DNA of 64,000 nucleotides, taken from the NCBI RefSeq assembly GCF_004028095.1, contig NZ_SBHM01000007.1, forward strand, positions 496,001 through 560,000, written 5' to 3'. The notes under the pieces are model-generated. The model did not search any database and was not told the DNA's origin. It saw only the letters and a list, made by a program, of their open reading frames with translations. A program made the translations under genes and the position numbers. Position 1 is the stretch's first letter. Each line of letters begins with the position of its first letter. This DNA is from Paenarthrobacter ureafaciens (GTDB lineage Bacteria; Actinomycetota; Actinomycetes; Actinomycetales; Micrococcaceae). Shown here piece by piece: positions 7,186 to 17,788 of this stretch.

Positions 7186-8580
7186 ATGGCGAACCCGAGC
7201 CCCGGTAACTCGATCACCCTGCGCGTCTCCGCGCCGTCGAGCTTCACCGCGACGAGCGAACTGGCTGCCGCAGTTGGCGCCGCCGGTGCCGCAATCACTG
7301 CGCTGGACGTCACGGAATCCCACCACGAGACGATCGTCGTCGACGTCACCTGCAACACCACCGACGACGCCCACGCAGCCCGCGTCAAGGATGCCCTGAA
7401 CGCCCTCGACGGCGTTTCCGTCCAGCATGTTTCCGACCGCACCTTCCTGATGCACCTCGGCGGCAAGCTCGAAGTCGTCCCCAAAGTAGCCCTGCGCAAC
7501 CGCGACGACCTCTCCCGCGCCTACACTCCCGGCGTCGCACGTGTCTGCCTCGCGATCGCCGAGGACCCTGCCGCTGCCCGCAACCTCACGGTCAAGCGCA
7601 ACACCATTGCCGTCCTCACCGACGGCTCGGCCGTGCTGGGCCTGGGCAACATCGGCCCCGCCGCCGCCCTTCCGGTCATGGAAGGCAAGGCCGCCCTCTT
7701 CAAGCAGTTCGCCAACGTGGACGCCTGGCCGGTCTGCCTGGACACCCAGGACACGGAAGATATCATCAAGATCGCCAAGGCCATGGCACCGGTTTACGGC
7801 GGCATCAACCTCGAAGACATCGCCGCACCGCGTTGCTTCGAGATCGAAAAGCGCCTCCGCGATGAACTGGACATCCCGGTCTTCCACGATGACCAGCACG
7901 GCACGGCAATCGTTACCCTCGCCGCCCTGGTCAACGCCCTGCGCGTCGTGGACAAGAAGCTGTCCGAGGTCAAGATCGTGGTCTCCGGCGTCGGCGCAGC
8001 CGGCTCCGCCATCATCCAGCTCCTCAAGGCACAGGGCGCACAGCACATCGTCGCCGCCGGCCGCTCCGGCGCCATCCACTCTGGCGAAAAGTACGACGAC
8101 GAGCACCGCAGCTGGATCGCCGCGAACACCAACGAAGAGGGCTTCTCCGGCACCCTCCACGAAGCCCTCAAGGGTGCCGACGTGTTCATCGGCGTCAGCG
8201 CACCGCACGTGATCGGCGAGGAGCAGGTGGCTTCCATGGCAGAGAACGCCATCGTGTTCGCCATGGCCAACCCCACCCCGGAAATAGATCCGGGCATCGC
8301 GTCCAAGCACGCAGCAGTCGTGGCAACGGGCCGCAGCGACTTCCCCAACCAGATCAACAACGTCCTGGCGTTCCCCGGCTTCTTCCGCGGCCTGCTCGAC
8401 GCCGGAGCATCGGACATCACGCCGAACATGCTGGTAGCTGCAGCCGAAGCCATCGCCAACCGCGTGGCTGACGACGAGCTCAACGCGAGCTACATTATCC
8501 CCAGCGTCTTCGATCCCCATGTTGCCGCCGAGGTTGCTGCTGCGGTCGCCGCAGCCGCCCAGGAAAACGCCGCCAGCTAG
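7186..8580 (+). CDS. NAD(P)-dependent malic enzyme
   Basis: A 464-residue enzyme that oxidatively decarboxylates malate to pyruvate. The ATG is set by AGGAGG eight bases upstream; the frame stays open further up but without homology. Residues about 1-75 form an ACT-like domain, followed by the malic N-domain ([43 protein letters not shown]) and an NAD-binding domain ([13 protein letters not shown]). It opens an operon with malate synthase and a ureide hydrolase, pointing to removal of malate made from purine-derived glyoxylate. Confidence 0.93.
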   Translation: MANPSPGNSITLRVSAPSSFTATSELAAAVGAAGAAITALDVTESHHETIVVDVTCNTTDDAHAARVKDALNALDGVSVQHVSDRTFLMHLGGKLEVVPKVALRNRDDLSRAYTPGVARVCLAIAEDPAAARNLTVKRNTIAVLTDGSAVLGLGNIGPAAALPVMEGKAALFKQFANVDAWPVCLDTQDTEDIIKIAKAMAPVYGGINLEDIAAPRCFEIEKRLRDELDIPVFHDDQHGTAIVTLAALVNALRVVDKKLSEVKIVVSGVGAAGSAIIQLLKAQGAQHIVAAGRSGAIHSGEKYDDEHRSWIAANTNEEGFSGTLHEALKGADVFIGVSAPHVIGEEQVASMAENAIVFAMANPTPEIDPGIASKHAAVVATGRSDFPNQINNVLAFPGFFRGLLDAGASDITPNMLVAAAEAIANRVADDELNASYIIPSVFDPHVAAEVAAAVAAAAQENAAS

Positions 8581-8612
8581 CACCAGCGCACTAGACAAAG
8601 GAATCCGCTCAC

Positions 8613-10226
<1,614 letters not shown>

Positions 10227-10227
10227 G

Positions 10228-11490
10228 ATGGGTTCATTCTCCGCATCGGACCTGGAGCATATCGAGTCCCGGCTCGCCGCCACGGACCAGTTGCTTGACC
10301 GCAACTACCCCGGCGACGACGGCTCGCGCCAGCCCATCCACACGGTCTACGTCCCCGCCGACCGCTTCACGACCACCTTCGCTGCCGATTGGGGTGCCCA
10401 GGCACTCGCGACGGCGGAAGCACACGGCGGTCTCGAAAAGCTCGGCCGGTTGCTGGGCCAGGAACCGGAACTCGCGGCTGCTGTTGCCGCCCGGGTTTCG
10501 GCCAAGCTCGCTTCTGAGCCCATTGAGGACCTGCGCCTGGACTTCGAGGACGGCTACGGCGACCGCGGCGACGAGGCAGAAGACGCCGACGTCGTTGCTG
10601 CCGCCAAGGCTGTTTCCGCGGCAGTCGCGGCCGGCACGGCACCGCCGTTCATCGGCATCCGTTTCAAGTGCTTCGAAGCTGCGACGCGTGCCCGTGGTTT
10701 GAAGACGTTGGACCTGTTCGTGTCCACGCTTGCCTCGGCCGGCGAGCTTCCCGAGGGCCTGATCCTCACCCTGCCGAAGGTCACCACGGTGGCCCAGGTC
10801 CAGGCCATGGATTACGCAGTGTCCCGCCTCGAGGAAGTCCACGGACTCCCCGCAGGCCGGCTCCGCTTCGAAGTGCAGGTGGAAACCCCGCAGCTCATCC
10901 TCGGTGCCGACGGAACCTCGCCCGTGGCACAGCTCCCGCACGTGGTACCCGGCCGCATCAGCGCCCTCCACTACGGCACGTACGACTACAGCGCCTCCTT
11001 GGGAATCTCCGCCGAATACCAGTCCATGGAGCACCCGGTGGCCGACTTCGCCAAGGAAGTCATGCAGCTCGCCGTGGCCGGTACGGGCATCCGCCTCTCC
11101 GACGGTTCCACCAACATCATCCCCGTGGGCGATGCCGTGGAAGACGCCTGGAAACTCCACGGCCGGCTGGTACGCCGTTCCCTGGAAAACGGCTATTACC
11201 AAGGGTGGGATCTCCATGCCGCCCAGCTGCCCAGCCGTTTCTCGGCGTCGTACGCTTTCTACCGCGAAGGCCTCCCCGCAGCGGCACTGCGGTTGCGCAA
11301 CTATGTCGAGCGGACCGAAGGCGGCGTCATGGACGAGCCCGCCACCGCCCGTGCCCTGGCCGGGTTCGTCCTCCGCGGCGTCCAGTGCGGCGCAGTGGGG
11401 ACCGACGAGGTCAAGGCGTTTGCCGGCGTCGAACTTTCACAGCTGACCGCACTGGCGCACCCGCGGCTCGCACAACCAACTTCGCACTGA
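10228..11490 (+). CDS. DUF6986 family, HpcH/HpaI aldolase-like protein
   Basis: A 420-residue protein related to the HpcH/HpaI or citrate lyase beta TIM-barrel group. Acidic metal-binding-type segments are visible in EDLRLDFEDGYGDRG and in LRFEVQVETPQLIL, and ISALHYGTYDYSASLGI is well conserved in such proteins. The start MGSFSAS lies one base after the malate synthase stop; an alternative ATG overlaps malate synthase by 17 nt. Being inside the ureide-malate operon suggests action on a C2-C4 oxo acid, but the reaction is unknown. Confidence 0.75.
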   Translation: MGSFSASDLEHIESRLAATDQLLDRNYPGDDGSRQPIHTVYVPADRFTTTFAADWGAQALATAEAHGGLEKLGRLLGQEPELAAAVAARVSAKLASEPIEDLRLDFEDGYGDRGDEAEDADVVAAAKAVSAAVAAGTAPPFIGIRFKCFEAATRARGLKTLDLFVSTLASAGELPEGLILTLPKVTTVAQVQAMDYAVSRLEEVHGLPAGRLRFEVQVETPQLILGADGTSPVAQLPHVVPGRISALHYGTYDYSASLGISAEYQSMEHPVADFAKEVMQLAVAGTGIRLSDGSTNIIPVGDAVEDAWKLHGRLVRRSLENGYYQGWDLHAAQLPSRFSASYAFYREGLPAAALRLRNYVERTEGGVMDEPATARALAGFVLRGVQCGAVGTDEVKAFAGVELSQLTALAHPRLAQPTSH

Positions 11491-11504
11491 TTAGGAGCAC
11501 CCTG

Positions 11505-12317
11505 ATGGGCAACTACTACTACCCGACCGGTGGTTTGCCGCCGCAGACCCACCTGACCACGGAACGGGCAATCGTCACCGAGGCGTACACCGTGATCCCC
11601 AAGGGCGTCCTCACGGACATCGTCACCAGCAACCTGCCCGGCTTCACCAACACGCGGTCCTGGATCATCGCCCGGCCGATTTCCGGGTTCGCCACCACGT
11701 TCTCGCAGCTGATCGTGGAGATCGCACCCGGCGGCGGTGCTCCCAAGGCCGAGTTCGAAGCCGGTGTTGAGGGCGTCATTTTCGTGACCAAGGGCCAGCT
11801 CAACCTGACGCTCGACGGCGAACTGCACCACCTCGAAGAGGGCGGCTACGCGTACCTCGCTGCAGGTGCGGAGTGGGGCGTGGAGAACGTTTCCAACGAC
11901 ATCGTTTCCTACCACTGGATCCGCAAGGCGTACGAACGGCTCGAGGGCTACGAAGCCAAGTCGTTCGTGACCAATGAGAAGGACGTTGAGCCGACGTCCA
12001 TGCCCGACACCAACGACGTCTGGAAGACCACTCGTTTCACGGACTCCAGCGACCTCGCGCACGACATGCAGGTCAACATCGTCACTTTCCAGCCCGGCGG
12101 CGTGATCCCCTTCCCGGAGACCCACGTCATGGAGCACGGCCTGTACGTCCTCGAGGGCAAGGCCATGTACCTGCTCAACAACGACTGGGTTGAGGTTGAG
12201 GCCGGCGACTTCATGTGGCTGCGCGCGTTCTGCCCGCAGGCTTGCTACGCCGGCGGACCGGGCGAGTTCCGGTACCTGCTGTACAAGGACATGAACCGCC
12301 AGGTGAAGCTCACGTAG
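11505..12317 (+). CDS. allE: (S)-ureidoglycine aminohydrolase
   Basis: A 270-residue bicupin. Two cupin cores are visible (EAGVEGVIFVTKGQLNLTL and ETHVMEHGLYVLEGKAMYLL), with Glu, His and Gln metal-ligand positions in the second. The N-terminal GNYYYPTGGLPPQ is typical of AllE. It releases ammonia from (S)-ureidoglycine to give ureidoglycolate. The start is fixed by TAGGAG eight bases before ATG. It is last in the operon and is followed by a hairpin. Some databases call such proteins bifunctional allantoicase/ureidoglycine aminohydrolase. Confidence 0.92.
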   Translation: MGNYYYPTGGLPPQTHLTTERAIVTEAYTVIPKGVLTDIVTSNLPGFTNTRSWIIARPISGFATTFSQLIVEIAPGGGAPKAEFEAGVEGVIFVTKGQLNLTLDGELHHLEEGGYAYLAAGAEWGVENVSNDIVSYHWIRKAYERLEGYEAKSFVTNEKDVEPTSMPDTNDVWKTTRFTDSSDLAHDMQVNIVTFQPGGVIPFPETHVMEHGLYVLEGKAMYLLNNDWVEVEAGDFMWLRAFCPQACYAGGPGEFRYLLYKDMNRQVKLT

Positions 12318-12337
12318 TCTTCTTTGGTTGGCTCGAG

Positions 12338-12379
12338 ATCGCCGGAACGCTGTCCTTTCGCAGGGAACGTTCCGGCGAT
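12338..12379 (+). terminator. terminator of the ureide/malate operon
   Basis: ATCGCCGGAACG pairs with CGTTCCGGCGAT (12 bp) around an 18-nt loop and is followed by a T-rich stretch (TTCGTCGTTTT). It begins 21 bp after the allE stop. Confidence 0.75.
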
Positions 12380-12399
12380 TTCGTCGTTTTCGGGCCGTT

Positions 12400-12696
12400 T
12401 CAGCGCCGCCGGCCGATGGCCAGCCCCGCCCAGAAGGAAAGCGCCAGCAGGCCGACTACTGAGATGGCCACGCCGAGCTGTGTTTCGTTGCTCAGGAATG
12501 ACCCGTTGTTTCCCACGAACACCTCATTGCTGAGGGGCGCGTAGGCGAACCAACCCACCTCCGCGTTCAGGCTGGTCCACGCCACCGCGACCCCCACAGC
12601 CACAGTGATCAGTCCCAGCAAAGGCACGACGGCGGCCCGGAATTTGCGTGCAGGGTGCGGTGAGTGGTGTTCCCCAGGTGTGTTGTTGTCCCCCAT
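12400..12696 (-). CDS. small two-TM membrane protein
   Basis: A 98-residue protein with a polar His-rich N-terminus (MGDNNTPGEHHSPHP), a first hydrophobic segment at about residues 21-41, a polar loop and a second at about 73-94, ending GRRR. No catalytic motif. It converges on the ureide operon. Function unknown. Confidence 0.7.
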   Translation of the reverse strand: MGDNNTPGEHHSPHPARKFRAAVVPLLGLITVAVGVAVAWTSLNAEVGWFAYAPLSNEVFVGNNGSFLSNETQLGVAISVVGLLALSFWAGLAIGRRR

Positions 12697-12751
12697 GCCC
12701 GCTAGCCTAACCCCCGCTCTGACCGGCTCACGTTGGGGGAAGGAGTCGAAA

Positions 12752-12786
12752 CCACGCCAAAGCTGCGAAACACGGGTGCCGTTCCA
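12752..12786 (+). repeat. 35-bp direct repeat, copy 1
   Basis: Matches 13208-13242 at 30 of 35 positions; both contain AAAGCTGC and GTGCCGTT. The two copies bracket the MmcQ/YjbR gene. Confidence 0.6.
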
Positions 12787-12835
12787 ACGATTTCGTTGTC
12801 TTCCGGCGGATTCGCGGGCAACCGGGACGACACCC

Positions 12836-13144
12836 CTAGTTCTTGGTTGCGCCCGCGATCCGGTAGGACTCCTGAAGGAGCTCAGTCAGTTCATCGACGT
12901 CGATCTTGTCCAGGCGGATGAGGACCAAGTTCGGGGAACGGTGGTGATGTGGCGTCCAAAAGAACTTGTCCGGTTCCATGGCCGCGAGCGCTTCGCGTTC
13001 TTCTGTCTTGACCGTCAGGACCCTCTCCTCCCAGATCCGGGCCATGAGTGTCTTCGCGAACCACGCAGGCCGACCCCAGCTGGAGCGCTCAGTGACCCCG
13101 GGCATGCCCAAGCAAATTCCTCTTACGTCCTCCTCCGTGGCCAT
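12836..13144 (-). CDS. MmcQ/YjbR family DNA-binding-fold protein
   Basis: A 102-residue protein of the MmcQ/YjbR family (double-wing DNA-binding-like fold). Family features include LGMPGVTERSSWGRPAWFAKTL near the N-terminus and MEPDKFFWTPHHH in the middle. The start MATEEDV is used because homology begins there; the frame runs open upstream through a repeat. No operon partners. Biochemical role is not known for most of the family. Confidence 0.85.
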   Translation of the reverse strand: MATEEDVRGICLGMPGVTERSSWGRPAWFAKTLMARIWEERVLTVKTEEREALAAMEPDKFFWTPHHHRSPNLVLIRLDKIDVDELTELLQESYRIAGATKN

Positions 13145-13207
13145 AGCCCACTGTGGCACGCCACGGTTAGGGCCGTCGAGGCCCCGGGTCGCGGGAAAGC
13201 TGCGAAC

Positions 13208-13242
13208 CCACGCGAAAGCTGCCAGACACGAGTGCCGTTGCA
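13208..13242 (+). repeat. 35-bp direct repeat, copy 2
   Basis: Second copy of the 35-bp sequence found at 12752-12786, five mismatches, same orientation. Confidence 0.6.
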
Positions 13243-13341
13243 GGCGAAAGCACAGGCTTGCGGCGAACGCGGCGTACGGGGCGCGCGGACACAAGGCGCT
13301 TCGGGGTTCGGTGGACCGAAGTGCCTCGGTAGAGTGCTCAC

Positions 13342-13926
13342 ATGGATGACAAAGCAACGTTGCTTCATTACCTGCGCACCCGTCGGGCCGACCTGCTCGG
13401 AAAAGTAGAGGGCTTGAGCGAATACGATGCCCGAAGGCCCATGACTCCCACCGGCACCAACCTTCTGGGGCTGGTTAAACACGTGGCCAGCGTAGAACTG
13501 GGGTACTTCGGGGAGACCTTCGGACGCCCCAACGGAAGGGATCTCCCGTGGTATGCGGACACCGCCGAACCCGATGCCGACATGTGGGTCCCGGCTAATG
13601 AAAGCCTGCAGGACATCATCGACCTGCACCACTTCTCCGCCAAGCGCAGCGACGAAACCATCGAGTCACTACCCCTCGATGCGCCCGGCGTTGTGCCTTG
13701 GTGGTCCGAGGACAAGAAGAAGGTGACTCTCCACCAAATCCTGGTCCACATGTGCGTGGAAACTGCCCGGCATGCGGGCCACGCTGACATCATCCGGGAA
13801 CTCATCGATGGTTCTGCGGGTCAAGGGCCCAACGACCCCAACATTTCCGGGCGTAACTCCGAGGAATGGGCCGCGCACAGGTTCAGCATCGAGCAAGCTG
13901 CACTCGAAGCGGACGGCCTCAGCTGA
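13342..13926 (+). CDS. DinB family protein (DUF664)
   Basis: A 194-residue four-helix-bundle protein of the DinB/YfiT group. Metal-binding His positions are consistent with GLVKHVASVELGYFG (first His), and VHMCVETARHAGHADIIREL (last His pair). Actinobacterial members are often mycothiol-dependent hydrolases or transferases. It stands alone, with the repeats of the previous interval upstream. Substrate unknown. Confidence 0.85.
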   Translation: MDDKATLLHYLRTRRADLLGKVEGLSEYDARRPMTPTGTNLLGLVKHVASVELGYFGETFGRPNGRDLPWYADTAEPDADMWVPANESLQDIIDLHHFSAKRSDETIESLPLDAPGVVPWWSEDKKKVTLHQILVHMCVETARHAGHADIIRELIDGSAGQGPNDPNISGRNSEEWAAHRFSIEQAALEADGLS

Positions 13927-14070
13927 TTCCACCCGGCCCACTGAAACTTGATGGGAAATTGAGCCAAACGAACCCGATCCTTGATGATCCGGCGTGACTC
14001 TGGTTGCAGGCGAAGCATCCACGGAGGCTTCGGCTACGAATTTCCAGCAAGGACACAAGGACGTGGGGGA

Positions 14071-14547
14071 ATGATGGATCAGGCAGAAGCTCAAGCAGAG
14101 GTGATGACCGTCAAAGGCATCATCCAGGACCAGCACCCGGTGGACTTCCACGCGCTGGGCGTTGCGGGGTGCATCGACCGGCTAGCCGAGCCTTTGCGCC
14201 GCTCCGGTGTACAGGTGAGTTGGGAGATCCCCCATCACGGCATTGAGATTTCCTCGGCATCTGCGGGACTGCTGTATCACGTGGCCCAGGAGACCTTCAG
14301 CAACACCCTCAATTACGCCGGTGCCAGCGAACTGACCGTCAAGCTCAACGCGGTCTACCACGGCATCCAACTCACCGTCCGTGACAACGGCAAGGGCTTT
14401 GAAATCCACGCTGCGCCGAGTGGACGCCGGCACGGCTTCGGGCTGTTGCTCATGTCCTTGGCGGTACACGATGCAGGCGGCATCCTGGACATCTCCTCCG
14501 AAGTTGGACGCGGAACCTCCGTCAGTGTGACGCTGCCCCTGGATTGA
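14071..14547 (+). CDS. solitary histidine-kinase ATPase domain
   Basis: A 158-residue protein made almost entirely of a HATPase_c domain of the NarL/LiaS-type kinases: LYHVAQETFSNTLNYAGA (N box), TVRDNGKGFEI (G1), GFGLLLMSLAVHDAGGILDISSEVGRGTSVSVTLP (G2, read in two parts). The phosphoacceptor HisKA_3 helix and any sensor are missing; only a vestige (DFHALGVAGCIDRLAEPLRR) remains. No response regulator is adjacent. It is either a truncated kinase or an ATP-binding anti-sigma-like switch protein. The ATG after GTGGGGGA, or the next ATG, is the likely start. Confidence 0.7.
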   Translation: MMDQAEAQAEVMTVKGIIQDQHPVDFHALGVAGCIDRLAEPLRRSGVQVSWEIPHHGIEISSASAGLLYHVAQETFSNTLNYAGASELTVKLNAVYHGIQLTVRDNGKGFEIHAAPSGRRHGFGLLLMSLAVHDAGGILDISSEVGRGTSVSVTLPLD

Positions 14548-14654
14548 GTCCTGATTGGGACATAAATTGACTGCCCCGGCCATGGAACCATTGCAGGAGC
14601 CGACGTATTCTGTAGCTACTTTTCAGCCTGGACTCCGGACGGAACGGCAGGAAA

Positions 14655-16844
14655 ATGGCGCGGAACAAGGGTCAGAGCATCGGTTTGGGCAGGTTCCTGT
14701 TCAGGCTTTTCGGCTTCTTCTTTGTTAGTTTCCTCTGCGGCGTGCTCATCTCAGGGCTCATAGTTCCCGTGGTGGCATTCACCAGCAGCACCGTGGGTGG
14801 ATCCATTGGGTTCTATCAAAGCCTTCCCAGCCAACTGGACGTTGAATCGCCGTCGTTGTCCAGCAAGGTAGTAGCCTCCGACGGAACGCCGATCGCCACT
14901 TTCTACGCAGAGAACCGCGTCAAGGTCCCCTTGGACCAGATGTCGCCGTTCATCCGGCAGGCGATTGTGGCCATTGAAGACAGCCGCTATTACCAGCACG
15001 CCGGCGTCGATGCTCAGGGCATCATGCGGGCGTTGACTTCCAACCTGACCAAGGGCACACGGCAAGGGGCGTCGACGCTGACCCAGCAATACGTCACTAA
15101 CGTCCTCAACGAGTCCCGTCTGTCTGACGGGCGGCCCGAGGACGTGGTCCTCAGCGGACAGAAATCAATGGGCGACAAGCTGCGGGAAGTGAAGCTTGCC
15201 TTGGAGTTGGAGAAGAGGTTTACCAAGGACCAGATCCTTGAGGGCTACCTGAACATCGTGTTCTTCAACCGGAACGCGTACGGCATTGAGGCAGCATCAC
15301 GGTACTTCTTCAGCACCTCAGCCAAGGACTTGAACCTTCCCCAGGCTGCGATGTTGGCCGGGTTGGTGAACGGCCCCAGCATCTACGACCCCACTGTGGA
15401 CCCGAACGCTGCCATTGCCCGGCGAAACCTGGTCCTGGACCGGATGCTGGAGCAGAGCATGATCAGCCAGGCGGACCATGACGCCGCAGTGGCCACGCCT
15501 GTGGAATTGAAGATCACGCCATCCCTTCAAGGCTGCGCCGGAGCCGCGATCGCCACGTACTTCTGCGATTACGTCTCCCACCTCATCCTCAACAATGAAG
15601 CCTATGGGGCCACCTTCGCCGACCGCGAGCGCCTCCTGTACAGGGGCGGGCTCACCATCACCACCACCCTTGACACCCGCCTGCAGACAGCAGCGCAGGC
15701 ACAGGTGGACGCTTCGGCCGGAGACAATCCGGACAAGTGGGGTGCCGCCTTGACCACGGTTGAACCGGGAACAGGCAGGATTTTGGCGATGGCCCAAAAC
15801 ACGGTGTTCGTTCCGGAGCCCGGCAAGTTCGACACCCAACTGAACTTCAACGTCGACGCCAAGGATGAGAACGGCTACGACCTCAACGGCGCGGGCGGCT
15901 TCCAACCCGGATCCACCATGAAGCCGTTCATCTACGCCGAGTGGTTGAACGAGGGGAAGAATCCCACGGCCGTCGTTGATGCCTCACGCAGGGTTTACCC
16001 GGTGGGCTTCCCCTGGCGTTCCAGCTGCGGCAAAGTCCTTGGCGGGTACAGCAGCGCCCAGAAAGCCCAGAACCTCGGCGCCGATGACGACCTCCAAAAC
16101 AACGATGCCGGCTACTACCGTCCCATGCCCATCAACTACGGCCTCTACAACTCCATCAACACCGCAACGTTCGCCACGGCAGCCCAGCTCGATTTCTGCG
16201 GCATCCAGCGCATGGTGGATACTGTCGGACTGCACAGCGGCTTGGACAACGCACCCGTCAACATGCACCAGATCGGAAACCTGCTGGGCTCCATCGGTGT
16301 TGCTCCACTGGTCCTGGCGAATGCCTACGCCACCTTCGCCAATGACGGCCGTTACTGCAAGCCGATCGCCATCACCGAGATCACCGATGTCCAGGGCCGG
16401 AACTACGATGCCCAGAAGACCGAATGCCGGGATGCCGTGAAACCCTCGGTCGCGCGGGGCGTGACGGCAGTGTTGCAGGATGTCCTCAAGATCGGTTCCG
16501 GCGTCTACATCAATCCCAAGGTCCAGAACCAGGTCCCTGTTGCGGCAAAGACCGGCACCTCCAACAACAACGGGGCCACTTGGATCGCCGGGTACACCAC
16601 GCGACTGGCCACGGCTTCCTTCTTCGGAGACACCACTGCAGGGCAGCAGCGGGCAGGGCAGAACGTCACCATCAACGGCAAGTTCTACAAGTCCTTGGAC
16701 GGCTACATGATCGCCGGACCCCAATGGGCCAATTACATGATGGAAGCCACAGCGCTCTACCCAAGCGGCGCCTTCAACCCGCCGGCTCCCCCACCCCCGC
16801 CGGTCGCCACCGCACCGGCCGTACCGCGCCCCACCGGACGCTAG
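14655..16844 (+). CDS. class A penicillin-binding protein
   Basis: A 729-residue bifunctional peptidoglycan synthase. A single N-terminal membrane anchor (about residues 18-43) is followed by a GT51 glycosyltransferase with catalytic Glu108 in AIEDSRYYQHAGVD and the QGASTLTQQ motif. The transpeptidase domain has Ser420-x-x-Lys423 (GSTMKPF), the SIN motif (YNSINTA) and K632-T-G-T-S. The tail is Pro-rich (APPPPPVATAPAVPRP) and outside the cell. Gene is monocistronic; ATG follows GCAGGAAA. Not assigned to ponA1 versus ponA2 with certainty, and no PASTA domain is seen. Confidence 0.95.
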   Translation: MARNKGQSIGLGRFLFRLFGFFFVSFLCGVLISGLIVPVVAFTSSTVGGSIGFYQSLPSQLDVESPSLSSKVVASDGTPIATFYAENRVKVPLDQMSPFIRQAIVAIEDSRYYQHAGVDAQGIMRALTSNLTKGTRQGASTLTQQYVTNVLNESRLSDGRPEDVVLSGQKSMGDKLREVKLALELEKRFTKDQILEGYLNIVFFNRNAYGIEAASRYFFSTSAKDLNLPQAAMLAGLVNGPSIYDPTVDPNAAIARRNLVLDRMLEQSMISQADHDAAVATPVELKITPSLQGCAGAAIATYFCDYVSHLILNNEAYGATFADRERLLYRGGLTITTTLDTRLQTAAQAQVDASAGDNPDKWGAALTTVEPGTGRILAMAQNTVFVPEPGKFDTQLNFNVDAKDENGYDLNGAGGFQPGSTMKPFIYAEWLNEGKNPTAVVDASRRVYPVGFPWRSSCGKVLGGYSSAQKAQNLGADDDLQNNDAGYYRPMPINYGLYNSINTATFATAAQLDFCGIQRMVDTVGLHSGLDNAPVNMHQIGNLLGSIGVAPLVLANAYATFANDGRYCKPIAITEITDVQGRNYDAQKTECRDAVKPSVARGVTAVLQDVLKIGSGVYINPKVQNQVPVAAKTGTSNNNGATWIAGYTTRLATASFFGDTTAGQQRAGQNVTINGKFYKSLDGYMIAGPQWANYMMEATALYPSGAFNPPAPPPPPVATAPAVPRPTGR

Positions 16845-16891
16845 GGTCAAGCAAGCCAGCGCACGACGGCGGCCTCCCGCCGTCGGGCATG

Positions 16892-17623
16892 TCAGCGGGC
16901 GTAGCGTTCCGCGAAGTTCCGGAGGATCCGCATGGGCTCGGTGACGGGGTGCTGGCGTGCAGTCCGGATGAGTTCGTCGGCCTGGTGCGGCGGGAAGTAT
17001 CCGGCATCCTTGTAGATCGTGATGCGTGTGGTGAGGCCGTCCACGTCAAGCTCCGGGTGGAATTGCGTGGCGTACAGGTTCTCTTTGATGCGGAACATGT
17101 GCACCGGGCAAGCCGGGGAGCTGGCCAGCAAGACGGCGTGACCGGGAAGTTGGCTGCAGGCTTCCTTGTGGCCAACGAACGCCTCGAAGGTTCGCGGGAG
17201 GCCCTTCAACAAGGGGTCCTGTTCACCGTCCTCCGTCAACGTGATCCGGGTTGGCCCAACAGGTTCCCCGAATTGGCGGTCGATGGTGGCGCCCTGGTGG
17301 ACACCCAACGTTCCCACCCCGTAGCACGCGCCAAAAAACGGGAAGTCGTCGGCGACGATGCGGTCCAGCAAACGTGAGAGCTCACCCTCCACACGGATCT
17401 GAGCCGCGCTCTTTTCCTCCACAGGGTCGCTGGAGGTGTACGGGCTGCCTCCAACAATCACCCCGGAGTAGTCATCGAGGTCGATGGGCGGCAGGGGCCC
17501 TGCTTCCAGCCTGACGCGGACCAGCTCCCGCTCATCGAGGCCGCAGTAGCGCAGGTAGGCCTGGTACTCGTCGTCGGCTGCGTGGTCTTCGGCGCGGGTT
17601 GCTAGCAAGAGGAATGGCTTCAC
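16892..17623 (-). CDS. class I glutamine amidotransferase-like protein
   Basis: A 243-residue GATase1 domain protein. The nucleophile elbow is FFGACYGVGTLG (Cys) and the His-x-Glu pair is in YATQFHPELDVDG. A GTG start is preferred because recognisable sequence (VKPFLLLATRAEDHAADDEY) begins there and the 28 residues upstream look non-coding. Such stand-alone GATases are related to GMP synthase glutaminase or gamma-glutamyl hydrolases (YbbW/GuaA-like). No synthetase partner is near. Confidence 0.85.
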   Translation of the reverse strand: MKPFLLLATRAEDHAADDEYQAYLRYCGLDERELVRVRLEAGPLPPIDLDDYSGVIVGGSPYTSSDPVEEKSAAQIRVEGELSRLLDRIVADDFPFFGACYGVGTLGVHQGATIDRQFGEPVGPTRITLTEDGEQDPLLKGLPRTFEAFVGHKEACSQLPGHAVLLASSPACPVHMFRIKENLYATQFHPELDVDGLTTRITIYKDAGYFPPHQADELIRTARQHPVTEPMRILRNFAERYAR

Positions 17624-17683
17624 AGGCCCAGTCTGCGGGAGGGCGCTGGTTGTTTCCAAGCGTGTTGCGCAGGAGTGCGGGCC

Positions 17684-17716
17684 GCTGAGGGGGTGTCTGA
17701 CAGACACTCCCTCAGC
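17684..17716. promoter_or_regulatory. 33-bp palindrome before MFS exporter
   Basis: Left arm GCTGAGGGGGTGTCTG pairs with CAGACACTCCCTCAGC, with a single internal mismatch and one unpaired central base. It lies in the divergent region between the GATase and the exporter. Symmetry and location suit an operator; a terminator is less likely because no gene reads into it. Confidence 0.6.
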
Positions 17717-17788
17717 GCGTCAGTATTGCGTAGCTTTGACATTGTTCGCGCTAACGCCCCGGGTGCGATCCATTGTTGAGGAGCCATA

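Noticed and set aside
7183..8598. 471-codon open frame antisense to malic enzyme
   Set aside because: Composition is the mirror of a GC-rich gene (Gly/Val/Asp-rich, no domain), and the sense strand has clear malic enzyme motifs.
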